In this document: positions 1-5,239 of the stretch, piece by piece | Numbering within the stretch: position 1 is the first letter of the stretch | How the letters are laid out: every line of letters begins with the position of its first letter | Assembly: GCA_022360105.1 (NCBI GenBank) | Contig: JAKSDL010000219.1 | Span: forward strand, 1 to 5,272 | Length of the DNA: 5,272 nt | Direction of reading: 5' to 3' | Source of the DNA: Pseudomonadota bacterium | GTDB lineage: Bacteria > SAR324 > XYD2-FULL-50-16 > JAHJRI01 | Translations under genes and position numbers: made by a program | Notes under the pieces: model-generated | Databases searched by the model: none | What the model saw: the letters and a program-made list of their open reading frames with translations, nothing else | Told to the model about the DNA's origin: nothing

Positions 1-31
1 TAACGGAAAAATCACTTTTTAAGTGAAAATC

Positions 32-1009
32 ATGAAACGATGCATTCTATTAATAGATCATGAGCAAGGCAGGATAACATCCGCTTCATATGAACTGTTG
101 TCTGTAGTTGGTGAACTGGCAAAACTTGAAAACATTGATGCGACGGCTGTAATAGTAAACTCTAACCCGGAATCCCCGGCAACAGAGTTCTCCAGACTCA
201 CAGGCATGGCAACCGTTGCAATCTCTTTGCCGGAAGAATACGCCAATCACACCCAAAGTGTTAAATCAGCCTTGACTGAATTGTTTGACGATACACCGTT
301 TCATTTCCTGATTGCCTGTCATTCCACGTTTAATGCGGAAATGCTCCCGGCGATGTCAGTCCGGCTCCAAGCAGCCTGTATAACATCAATCGAAGCAATC
401 GGTATGGACAATGATCAGTTGGTATTCGAGAGAACTGTGGCCGGAGGCAAGCTGGTAACCACTATGGAAAGTCATTCGGAGCGGGTTTTTATAACGGTTC
501 AAGCCGGAGCCTTTGGGTTACCGGAGCTGGACAAGCAGTCAGATCCCCATGTAATCAAACGAAAATTTGAAGCGGTTGAGGAGAAAGCTGAATTTTTAGA
601 GCTAAAGGAATCGGCTGCAGATGTTTCTGCATTGAAAGAAGCCGAAGTAATTGTTGCTGCAGGCAGAGGGATAGAGGAAGAAGACAATTTAAGGCTCATC
701 GGGGAATTTGCCGACCTGTTCAAACGATCGGCCGTGGCAGGCTCCCGCCCCCTCTGTGATATCGGTTGGCTGGAGTATGATCAGCAAGTGGGCATAACCG
801 GTGCTTCGGTCAAGCCGGATTTGTACATTGCGTGCGGCATTTCGGGTATGTACCAGCACACAGCGGGGATGAGAGAATCGGGATATGTTGTGGCGATTAA
901 CAAAGACACAAACTCGCCGTTTTTCCAGCTTGCGGATATTTGTGTGGTGGAAGATGTGGCAGACTTTATTCCGCTTGTCTTGGAGGAATACAAGCAACGA
1001 AAATCATAA
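32..1009 (+). CDS. etfA: Electron transfer flavoprotein alpha subunit (EtfA/FixB family)
   Basis: This is the alpha subunit of a cytoplasmic ETF. With EtfB it forms a heterodimer that carries electrons between acyl-CoA dehydrogenase-type flavoenzymes and a membrane or ferredoxin-linked acceptor. At 325 aa it has normal family length. Residues 1 to about 185 look like the N-terminal ETF domain. Residues about 200-315 are the FAD-binding alpha domain, with VAAGRG (208-213), GSRPLCDIGW (237-246), QVGITG (252-257), LYIACGISGMYQH (264-276) and AINKD (288-292), so the family's FAD-contacting blocks are all present. The SRPLCD and GISGMYQH variants differ from the commoner SRAAVDAGW and GISGAIQH. 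The start is uncertain: ATG at 32 gives the usual short beta-strand beginning, while an in-frame GTG at 23 directly follows a TAA at 20-22; neither has a good ribosome binding site. etfB probably lies just left of the window, but bases 1-31 are too few to call its end. Confidence 0.95.
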   Translation: MKRCILLIDHEQGRITSASYELLSVVGELAKLENIDATAVIVNSNPESPATEFSRLTGMATVAISLPEEYANHTQSVKSALTELFDDTPFHFLIACHSTFNAEMLPAMSVRLQAACITSIEAIGMDNDQLVFERTVAGGKLVTTMESHSERVFITVQAGAFGLPELDKQSDPHVIKRKFEAVEEKAEFLELKESAADVSALKEAEVIVAAGRGIEEEDNLRLIGEFADLFKRSAVAGSRPLCDIGWLEYDQQVGITGASVKPDLYIACGISGMYQHTAGMRESGYVVAINKDTNSPFFQLADICVVEDVADFIPLVLEEYKQRKS

Positions 1010-1022
1010 AGCCATTATTAAT

Positions 1023-1910
1023 CTATTGTAGTTTGAGGTCCCAGTTAAAATCGGGTTGAAAGCGATTAACGAATTTTTGGGCAGTATCGGTGCGCAGATC
1101 CTTTTTAGCTTTGTCTGAAAGCGATAACTGATCCAGATCTTTGTAAATATCTTCCAATGCTCCCATGCCAACCGGGTAATCAGATCCATACATAATTCTG
1201 TCGCTGTGTTTTTCAATCCCTTCAAGTAGCTGATCCATAAATCGATACTGTCCGGGCAGGGATTTCACAAATCCTTTAAATTCAGGACGAAAAAAAGCGA
1301 GTACATTGGTAGCATCCAGGTAGAGTTCAGGGTAATCTTCCAGAAGATCAAAGCAGGAGAGGCAATCGGGAAATGCCATATGAACAAATACCATGGGAAG
1401 CGCGGAGTAGCGCTTGACCAGCTTGACCAAGTCGGCAATGGGCATCTTCTGACCGTAGAACAACTCAAAACCGGTATGAAAAAATACCGGTTTTTTCATT
1501 TCCTGCAGGGACAGGTAGAGAAAATCCATGCGTTTGTCCCAGGGCTCAAATTTCTGAACAAATGGATGAAATTTAAATCCAACGAAGGATCCGTCTCCCA
1601 TTAGTTTTTCGGCATAAGAGGCTTTTTCAGCAGTTTCCGGATGCATGCTTGCAAAGGGAATTGCTCCCGGTGTTTTAGCACAGAATTCGCTATTGAACCG
1701 GTTCAGTCCTTCCGTTTCCTCTACTGTCAGAGGATAGATAAAATTAAAGAAATGTGTGATATCAAGGGTTTTGAGATGGGAAAGAATATCGGTGGCGGAA
1801 ATGCTATCCTCAACCGGGTGATTGGGATAGGCTTTTAAAATCCACCGGACGAGGGCTTTTAATCGCCAGGGAGGCATGATGTGAACATGGGAATCGATTC
1901 GAACAGGCAT
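1023..1910 (-). CDS. Amidohydrolase-related metal-dependent hydrolase (Amidohydro_2 / COG2159 type)
   Basis: This 295-aa protein fits a cytoplasmic TIM-barrel enzyme of the amidohydrolase superfamily, in the branch that includes ACMSD-like decarboxylases and related hydrolases; the substrate cannot be read from sequence. Expected metal and catalytic residues are in order: HVH at 8-10 after strand 1, KFHP with H115, FFHTG with H145, FVHMAFPD with H177, and YGSDYP with D244 near the C-terminus. The start is ATG at 1910, because the protein then begins two residues before the RIDSHVH strand. A longer reading from TTG at 1967 would overlap the tetR coding end and adds 19 unlikely residues. Only a weak AGG lies about 10 nt upstream, and the start is 11 nt past the tetR stop, which suggests cotranscription and possibly coupled translation. 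The linked regulator suggests an inducible catabolic or detoxifying role (inference). Confidence 0.9.
   Translation of the reverse strand: MPVRIDSHVHIMPPWRLKALVRWILKAYPNHPVEDSISATDILSHLKTLDITHFFNFIYPLTVEETEGLNRFNSEFCAKTPGAIPFASMHPETAEKASYAEKLMGDGSFVGFKFHPFVQKFEPWDKRMDFLYLSLQEMKKPVFFHTGFELFYGQKMPIADLVKLVKRYSALPMVFVHMAFPDCLSCFDLLEDYPELYLDATNVLAFFRPEFKGFVKSLPGQYRFMDQLLEGIEKHSDRIMYGSDYPVGMGALEDIYKDLDQLSLSDKAKKDLRTDTAQKFVNRFQPDFNWDLKLQ
1467..1496 (+). terminator. Intragenic terminator-like hairpin, antisense to the amidohydrolase gene
   Basis: An 11-bp perfect stem (aaaaccggtat at 1467-1477 with ataccggtttt at 1484-1494) closes a 6-nt gaaaaa loop. On the + strand it runs into six T residues (1491-1496), the form of an intrinsic terminator. 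It lies 458 bp past the etfA stop codon, inside the oppositely oriented amidohydrolase gene, and there is no hairpin in the 13 bp between the two stops. It could therefore end etfA transcripts or antisense read-through. The same bases encode the His-containing strand KKPVFFHTGF, so coding constraint may explain the symmetry. Read on the - strand the stem is followed by GAG after only four T, which is a weaker signal. Confidence 0.4.
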
Positions 1911-1921
1911 CTGGGAATAAC

Positions 1922-2635
1922 CTAGCTCTCTGCAACTTCCTCTAACTGCTCCGACGCGGTCAAACAAAACGATTCGACCAGGTCGATAACATAATCGGCA
2001 TACTCATCTACGGAAATCTTAAGTTTCGCATATTTCCACCGTTTCAGATACCAATCGTTTAACATCGATTTGATTAATGCAGCTGTCAGGGAATGAGGTT
2101 GTATTTTGAAAGTTCCTTCATCCTCTCCTTGCTTGAGCACGTTGGATAAAATACCGTCACTGTGTAATTCATGTTCCACAGCGATTTTTCTCTCATTCTT
2201 TTTGAGGTTTTTTCCTTCCATGTAGGTGAAATAAAACCATGGCTGCATGGCTTCGCTCATAAAAATATGAGTTTTAATCAGTTTTCGTAAATTTTCCAAA
2301 GGCCTGGCAGTGGGTTCAATACAGTCCTCAAGGATTTTTTGAAAACTGTCGCGTCCATTTCGCTGCAGCATAACCAGCAGGTTCTCTTTGCTGGTGAAAT
2401 AGGCATACAAAGCACCCATGCTGAGACCTGTTTCATCACTCAAATCCCGCATGCTCATTGCCTGAAAACCTTTTTTATTACCGATTTTCAGGGTCGCTTC
2501 AAAAATTCTCTGGAGATTCTTGGCAACAGTCTTTTCCTTTTTTACTCGAATGTCCTTGCGGTTTTCAGTGATAGCGTCCTTGGCATTGCTTTTTCGATAA
2601 CGTTGAATACTTTTTTGAAATTCAGAAAAATTCAT
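1922..2635 (-). CDS. TetR/AcrR-family transcriptional regulator
   Basis: This 237-aa DNA-binding regulator has a classic TetR N-terminal domain. Helix 1 is around 40-57 (NLQRIFEATLKIGNKKGF). The helix-turn-helix runs about 60-80 (MSMRDLSDETGLSMGALYAYF) and is followed by TSKENLL. The C-terminal part is an all-helical ligand or dimer domain without a recognisable ligand signature. About 38 residues precede the TetR domain; they are rich in Lys, Arg and Gln (FQKSIQRYRK, RKDIRVKKEK), which is longer than the usual short arm and might add DNA contacts. The start is ATG at 2635. TTG at 2647 is in frame but a poor choice, and no later start codon exists before the HTH. No Shine-Dalgarno sequence precedes the ATG. 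It heads an operon with the amidohydrolase, and an inverted repeat 164 bp upstream of the ATG suggests autoregulation. The effector is unknown. Confidence 0.93.
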   Translation of the reverse strand: MNFSEFQKSIQRYRKSNAKDAITENRKDIRVKKEKTVAKNLQRIFEATLKIGNKKGFQAMSMRDLSDETGLSMGALYAYFTSKENLLVMLQRNGRDSFQKILEDCIEPTARPLENLRKLIKTHIFMSEAMQPWFYFTYMEGKNLKKNERKIAVEHELHSDGILSNVLKQGEDEGTFKIQPHSLTAALIKSMLNDWYLKRWKYAKLKISVDEYADYVIDLVESFCLTASEQLEEVAES

Positions 2636-2656
2636 TGCAATTGTCAAATTGGTTTT

Positions 2657-2699
2657 TGCTGTACCCCCTGTTAAAATCGGAGGTAATAGGGGTCCAGCA
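2657..2699 (-). promoter_or_regulatory. Hairpin in the probable tetR 5' leader
   Basis: On the - strand the arm tgctggacccct can pair with agggggtacagca: five pairs, one G-A mismatch, then five pairs and a closing T-G wobble, around an AT-rich loop of about 18 nt. It sits 21 nt before the tetR ATG, and that start has no Shine-Dalgarno sequence. It has no T-tract, so a terminator is unlikely. It could stabilise or structure the leader, or as DNA be a second protein-binding inverted repeat. Confidence 0.3.
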
Positions 2700-2722
2700 G
2701 GTTTGTTTGCATTAAACGTATT

Positions 2723-2741
2723 TTTACTATAATATAGTAAA
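2723..2741. repeat. AT-rich palindrome with a second half-copy downstream
   Basis: The arms tttactat (2723-2730) and atagtaaa (2734-2741) are perfectly complementary around a 3-nt centre. The ten bases tttactataa recur exactly at 2869-2878, on the other side of the operator-like repeat. The palindrome contains TATAAT at 2728-2733 with a fair -35 (TTTGCA at 2706-2711, 16-nt spacer) for rightward transcription. It may be a promoter element or a second regulator site, but chance symmetry is quite possible in such AT-rich DNA. Confidence 0.3.
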
Positions 2742-2767
2742 CCTTAATTCTTCATATACGTCTTTTC

Positions 2768-2796
2768 TTCTTACAAAGACAGTAAAAAGCTGTCAA
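2768..2796 (-). promoter_or_regulatory. Weak candidate promoter for the tetR operon
   Basis: Read leftward, a perfect TTGACA -35 (complement of 2791-2796) is followed after 17 nt by TAAGAA (2768-2773), which matches only three of six -10 positions. The operator-like repeat begins 2 bp upstream of the -35, a position from which a bound TetR dimer could block or influence polymerase. Evidence for the -10 is poor. Confidence 0.3.
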
Positions 2797-2798
2797 TG

Positions 2799-2824
2799 AT
2801 AAATCGAACGTTCGTTCGTTTTAT
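2799..2824. promoter_or_regulatory. Probable TetR operator (26-bp imperfect palindrome)
   Basis: The core is cgaacg-tt-cgttcg (2805-2818). Outside the core the symmetry continues through ataaa and tttat with one mismatched pair (2804/2819), so 11 of 12 base pairs per half match around a central TT. Dyads of this size and the CGAACG/CGTTCG type are typical of TetR-family operators. It lies in the divergent gap upstream of a TetR gene. It is the best candidate for the site of autoregulation and of control over the rightward gene. Confidence 0.7.
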
Positions 2825-2916
2825 GACGGCAATTTCTCTCCAAATTCCTGCTTAATCCGTTATAATAATTTACTATAACATGATGGTATCCCGATGTGAT
2901 CTTTTTACTGAAAAGC

Positions 2917-2947
2917 TTGACTTCTGCCGACAAAAACTTTTTAAAAT
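2917..2947 (+). promoter_or_regulatory. Candidate sigma70-type promoter for the CCGxGGC gene
   Basis: TTGACT (2917-2922, five of six) is followed after 19 nt by TAAAAT (2942-2947, five of six); the spacer is slightly long. Transcription would begin near 2954, about 25 nt before the proposed TTG start and just upstream of a good ribosome binding site. This arrangement argues against translation starting at the upstream GTG 2896. Confidence 0.4.
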
Positions 2948-2968
2948 ATCGACCTCCAGTTCAGATAT

Positions 2969-2973
2969 GGGAG
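2969..2973 (+). promoter_or_regulatory. Ribosome binding site deciding the TTG 2980 start
   Basis: GGGAG lies 6 nt before TTG 2980. The alternative GTG at 2896 has no purine-rich site at a usable distance, so this site favours the shorter protein. Confidence 0.5.
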
Positions 2974-2979
2974 TATGAT

Positions 2980-3309
2980 TTGGTCTTAAAATATGTTCAT
3001 CAAGGTTTAAATAAGGAAATTACGGCAATTGGAGGGCATTACGCGGTGACAAAGGAAATAAAACTTCCGGTTGAAGAGAGGGAGGTCCTGATTACCGTGG
3101 GTTATGGCGTTATGGATACCACTTGCTGTGGCACGGGTGGATGTGCTTATGCCACGGTTCATGGGTATATTTTGGATTGGAAGGGAAATACCAGTGACGA
3201 AGGGTTTCCCATCACAATGTTCGAACCAATAAAAGAAGAGGCGCTAAAGCATCACCTGCAAAAAGAATTAATGCAGACTGAAGCCATTCAACAGGTCAAT
3301 TTTATCTAA
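2980..3309 (+). CDS. Small conserved-looking protein of unknown function with a CCGxGGC motif
   Basis: This protein is about 110 aa from TTG 2980 (138 codons with the stop from GTG 2896). I do not assign a function. Its centre reads as two beta strands (REVLITVGYGVMD and YATVHGYILDW) flanking TTCCGTGGCAY, which has Cys at 49, 50 and 55 in the shorter numbering. Such a Cys-Cys-Gly-x-Gly-Gly-Cys turn could bind a metal or act in redox chemistry. The C-terminal part is charged and helical (EPIKEEALKHHLQKEL) and ends in QQVNFI. There is no signal peptide or membrane segment, so it is likely cytoplasmic. I have an uncertain impression of similar short proteins in Desulfobacterota that begin close to the KEITAIGGHY segment, which agrees with the TTG start. 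It is transcribed away from tetR, across the operator-like repeat, and may be under that regulator. Confidence 0.75.
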   Translation: MVLKYVHQGLNKEITAIGGHYAVTKEIKLPVEEREVLITVGYGVMDTTCCGTGGCAYATVHGYILDWKGNTSDEGFPITMFEPIKEEALKHHLQKELMQTEAIQQVNFI

Positions 3310-3393
3310 CAAAAGGTATGTTTTACTGATGAAGTTTGTTTCAATCCTTTCAAAATCTCCTTCTCTCCATTCAAGATTTTAGTCGGTTTACTT

Positions 3394-3444
3394 CGTAGCT
3401 GACATTTCATTTTTGACCGGATAATATGAGCGGATACAGCTACG
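3394..3444. repeat. Inverted repeat bracketing the putative promoter of the MBL-fold gene
   Basis: The 8-bp arms cgtagctg (3394-3401) and cagctacg (3437-3444) are perfectly complementary and 35 nt apart. The left arm overlaps the candidate -35, and the right arm lies about where transcription would start. It might be a split binding site, or a leader element if transcription begins further upstream; chance is possible. Confidence 0.3.
3399..3427 (+). promoter_or_regulatory. Candidate promoter for the MBL-fold hydrolase gene
   Basis: CTGACA (3399-3404, five of six) and TAATAT (3422-3427, four of six) are separated by an ideal 17 nt. The start point would be near 3434, leaving a leader of about 35 nt. 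The 160-bp gap from the preceding stop shows no T-tailed terminator hairpin, so read-through from the CCGxGGC gene is also possible. Confidence 0.4.
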
Positions 3445-3459
3445 CTTAAATCAATTAGT

Positions 3460-3465
3460 GGAGAG
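3460..3465 (+). promoter_or_regulatory. Ribosome binding site deciding the ATG 3470 start
   Basis: GGAGAG ends 4 nt before ATG 3470 (its GGAG core is 6 nt away). The in-frame GTG at 3458 overlaps this site and has nothing comparable upstream, so ATG 3470 is the start. Confidence 0.7.
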
Positions 3466-3469
3466 TCAC

Positions 3470-4246
3470 ATGGAGCTGACTTGGTGGGGAGCTGCCGGTT
3501 TTCGAATTAAATCTGGTGGAAAAGTCATTTTGATCGATCCTTTTTTATCCCGGAATGAGGATGCCAGACCCCTGCAATATTTAAAACCGGAAGCCATTCA
3601 TGAAGGTGAGCTGATTTTTCTATCGCACGGTCATTTCGATCATGTCATGGATGTCCCTATCATTGCTGAAAAAACAAATGCTGCTGTATTTTGTTCCAGG
3701 GAAGTTGGGTATAAACTTCTGGAAAAGGGGTTAAAGCGGGAACAATACAATGAAGTGGATGTGGATGGGTATATGGTTGAATTCCATTCCGGCCAGGCTG
3801 AAGCTTTTTTTAGTGAGCATGTTGTATTCGATCGCAAGCTGGTACTAAAAACCTTGTGGCAGGGAAAATTCAAGTTTTTAAAACATTTGAATCTTTGGAG
3901 GGACTATCCTGCCGGAGAGGTGTTAAGTTGGCGCCTGAACCTCGAAGGAAAGATCATTCATTTTTTTGGTAGTGGTGGTTCCCCTGCCGAAGAAATGGAA
4001 AAACTGGCAAGTAAACACACTGATGTTCTGCTGGTGCCCCTGCAAGGTCACACTGATATCTGCAACATAGCCCTTGAATATGTCCACGTAACTCAACCCA
4101 GTATTGTTATTCCACATCACCACGACAATTTTTTTCCTCCGATTTCCTCAATGGTTGACATTGAACCTTTTATTGCCGGTGTTAAAAGGGAATGCCCGGG
4201 CACGGAAGTAAAGCTTATGGAACTCAACGAGACCGTTATCCTTTAA
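3470..4246 (+). CDS. UlaG-like metallo-beta-lactamase-fold hydrolase
   Basis: This 258-aa cytoplasmic protein belongs to the beta-lactamase-like superfamily (Lactamase_B_2 / UlaG-like), a group of metal-dependent hydrolases of mostly unknown substrates. It opens with the group's typical strand, LTWWGAAGFRI, then KVILIDPFLS (about 18-27), and the metal motif SHGHFDH (52-58; H53, H55, D57, H58). A further His lies at SEH 117, and the C-terminal IPHHHDNFFPP (214-224) supplies the last His. Where most members have a GDTG loop with a metal-bridging Asp, this protein has FFGSGG (165-170). PLQGH with H194 lies nearby and might compensate. I believe this is a subfamily trait rather than decay, since the rest is intact. 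It has its own candidate promoter and ribosome binding site, and the next ORF begins 17 nt after its stop. Confidence 0.93.
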   Translation: MELTWWGAAGFRIKSGGKVILIDPFLSRNEDARPLQYLKPEAIHEGELIFLSHGHFDHVMDVPIIAEKTNAAVFCSREVGYKLLEKGLKREQYNEVDVDGYMVEFHSGQAEAFFSEHVVFDRKLVLKTLWQGKFKFLKHLNLWRDYPAGEVLSWRLNLEGKIIHFFGSGGSPAEEMEKLASKHTDVLLVPLQGHTDICNIALEYVHVTQPSIVIPHHHDNFFPPISSMVDIEPFIAGVKRECPGTEVKLMELNETVIL

Positions 4247-4263
4247 GATCCGAACAAGCAGCA

Positions 4264-4473
4264 ATGGAAATAGTTGTACGAGAAGATCAGGATAAGGACC
4301 TTCCTGCGTTAGATTTGCACAGGGCTTATGCTGGAATAACCTGGCCTAATCCAGGCCCATTCGATTTTTACGCAACACATGATTTTAAGGAAGCAGCCGT
4401 CTTTAAGGAGTTTGGCAGCAAGTTTGGTGTGTACTGCGATGTTCACTGGTTGGAGAAAGAGCCAAATAGCTAG
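4264..4473 (+). CDS. Small hypothetical protein downstream of the MBL-fold gene
   Basis: This is an uncharacterised protein of 69 aa from ATG 4264; an in-frame ATG at 4192 would add 24 residues and overlap the preceding gene by 55 bp. I recognise no family. It starts with a strand-like MEIVVRED, and the middle is rich in aromatic residues, Pro and Gly (WPNPGPFDFYATHDF). It ends in a soluble segment with Cys and His (YCDVHWLEK). No signal peptide or membrane helix is visible. The shorter start fits a gene following the MBL-fold stop by 17 nt, in the same transcript, though its ribosome binding site is poor. The amino-acid composition is protein-like, but the short length leaves real doubt that it is expressed. 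It could also be a remnant of a larger gene. Confidence 0.5.
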   Translation: MEIVVREDQDKDLPALDLHRAYAGITWPNPGPFDFYATHDFKEAAVFKEFGSKFGVYCDVHWLEKEPNS

Positions 4474-4487
4474 AATGAAAGATAGAA

Positions 4488-4518
4488 ATCGAACATACCT
4501 TGAGTTGGCATGTTCGAT
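4488..4518. terminator. Stem-loop between convergent genes
   Basis: Nine perfectly paired bases (atcgaacat at 4488-4496, atgttcgat at 4510-4518) enclose 13 nt, in which cc/gg adds two more pairs after one mismatch. It lies in the 72-bp gap between convergent stops, where a shared terminator is expected. The + strand has no T-tract, and the - strand is only mildly T-rich after the stem (ATTTCTATCTTTC). Its arm aaatcgaac matches nine bases of the operator-like repeat at 2801-2809, so a regulator site is an alternative. Confidence 0.4.
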
Positions 4519-4545
4519 ATGACTATCCAGAGGGAGTTGTTTGGT

Positions 4546-5226
4546 CTAGAAAAATGAATAGACGGAAATTCCTACGATCGAGCCGTCATAATTATAGGTT
4601 ACACGATAGGTGTCGCTGCCATCCAGGTCGTTTCTTTTACCAGTTGTTTGCCCGACTTCCAGTCTGATTCCACCGAATCCAAAGGTATAGTCGGCGCCAA
4701 ATGAAAGCATGGTGAAGGGAATGGTTGCAGACGTTTCCTCTTCAGTTTCAGCACCCGCCGAAGGAATGATGGTAATCGTTGAGTTTACGGAATAGTTGCC
4801 ATAAGCAACACCCAGGAAAGGTTTTAAGCCGGGACGAATATTGTCCTTGACAAAGGCCCTGAATTCCAAAGACCAAAACGAAGCTGTTTCCAGAATTTCC
4901 AAATCGTTTGTTCCGACCGTCGTTTCCATGCTTCTTTCCAAACCGTATCCATATTTAAATCCGGCGCTGAATTTATCCAGAAATAGACGTTCGTAAAACA
5001 AGGCAAAACCAACTAACGGGCTGGAAATGCTTCCATCAGAGGTCGATGCTTTTTCATCCAGTTCAAAATCACCCGTACTGTGAGTGTGGTGTGTCGCACC
5101 GATTTTGGACTTCGGAACCTTTATCTTTCTTTGGGCTGTGGCAGAGGTGCTGACCAATCCCAATAAACAGCTCATTAGCAATACCAACCAGAGCTTATGT
5201 AAACGACCAGCTCTTTTTTCTTTCAT
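4546..5226 (-). CDS. Exported outer-membrane beta-barrel protein
   Basis: This 226-aa protein has a Sec signal peptide: a basic start (MKEKRAGRLHK), a hydrophobic core (LWLVLLMSCLLGLV), and an ATA-Q cleavage site after residue 31. The mature part is rich in alternating aromatic and small residues (VGFALFYERLF, AGFKYGYGL, LKPFLGVAYGNY, SFGADYTFGFGGIRLEVG). It ends in YSFF, with the C-terminal Phe recognised by the BAM assembly machinery. The size suits an eight-stranded barrel of the OmpW/OmpA-barrel-like kind, so it is probably a small outer-membrane channel or structural protein; its ligand is unknown. After the signal lies a polar linker with a His-rich patch (ATHHTHSTGD, about 44-53). The start ATG 5226 has an excellent ribosome binding site, and an upstream in-frame ATG at 5259 would put 11 extra residues before the signal peptide. 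It converges with the MBL-fold cluster. Confidence 0.88.
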   Translation of the reverse strand: MKEKRAGRLHKLWLVLLMSCLLGLVSTSATAQRKIKVPKSKIGATHHTHSTGDFELDEKASTSDGSISSPLVGFALFYERLFLDKFSAGFKYGYGLERSMETTVGTNDLEILETASFWSLEFRAFVKDNIRPGLKPFLGVAYGNYSVNSTITIIPSAGAETEEETSATIPFTMLSFGADYTFGFGGIRLEVGQTTGKRNDLDGSDTYRVTYNYDGSIVGISVYSFF

Positions 5227-5232
5227 GTCTAT

Positions 5233-5239
5233 CTCCCTC
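5233..5239 (-). promoter_or_regulatory. Ribosome binding site deciding the ATG 5226 start
   Basis: GAGGGAG on the - strand lies 6 nt before ATG 5226, where the signal peptide begins. ATG 5259 has no such site, so the shorter form is chosen. Confidence 0.75.

Larger units (their letters stand above)
2636..2979. other. 344-bp divergent intergenic control region
   Basis: This gap separates the leftward tetR-amidohydrolase operon from the rightward CCGxGGC gene. It is AT-rich and has no convincing ORF; the in-frame extension from GTG 2896 is treated here as non-coding. From left to right it holds a hairpin at 2657-2699 in the probable tetR leader, an AT palindrome at 2723-2741, a weak leftward promoter at 2768-2796, an operator-like inverted repeat at 2799-2824, a TATAAT at 2861-2866 without a good -35, a half-copy of the AT palindrome at 2869-2878, and a rightward promoter with ribosome binding site at 2917-2973. 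Confidence 0.7.

Noticed and set aside
1..31. Possible 3' end of etfB.
   Set aside because: A short open reading ends at TAA 20-22, but six codons are too few to identify, and another TAA sits at 1-3.
1380..1838. Open frames on the + strand (1380-1604 and 1641-1838).
   Set aside because: They lie wholly antisense to the amidohydrolase gene, which has intact catalytic motifs; they look like shadows with no family resemblance.
1911..1967. Longer amidohydrolase reading from TTG 1967.
   Set aside because: It overlaps the end of tetR, uses a TTG and adds residues before the normal first barrel strand; ATG 1910 fits the family.
2339..2674. 111-codon open frame on the + strand.
   Set aside because: It is antisense to the DNA-binding half of tetR and the gap, with no recognisable domain.
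2861..2866. Consensus TATAAT as a rightward promoter.
   Set aside because: No acceptable -35 lies 15-19 nt upstream; the 2917-2947 pair is better placed for the chosen start.
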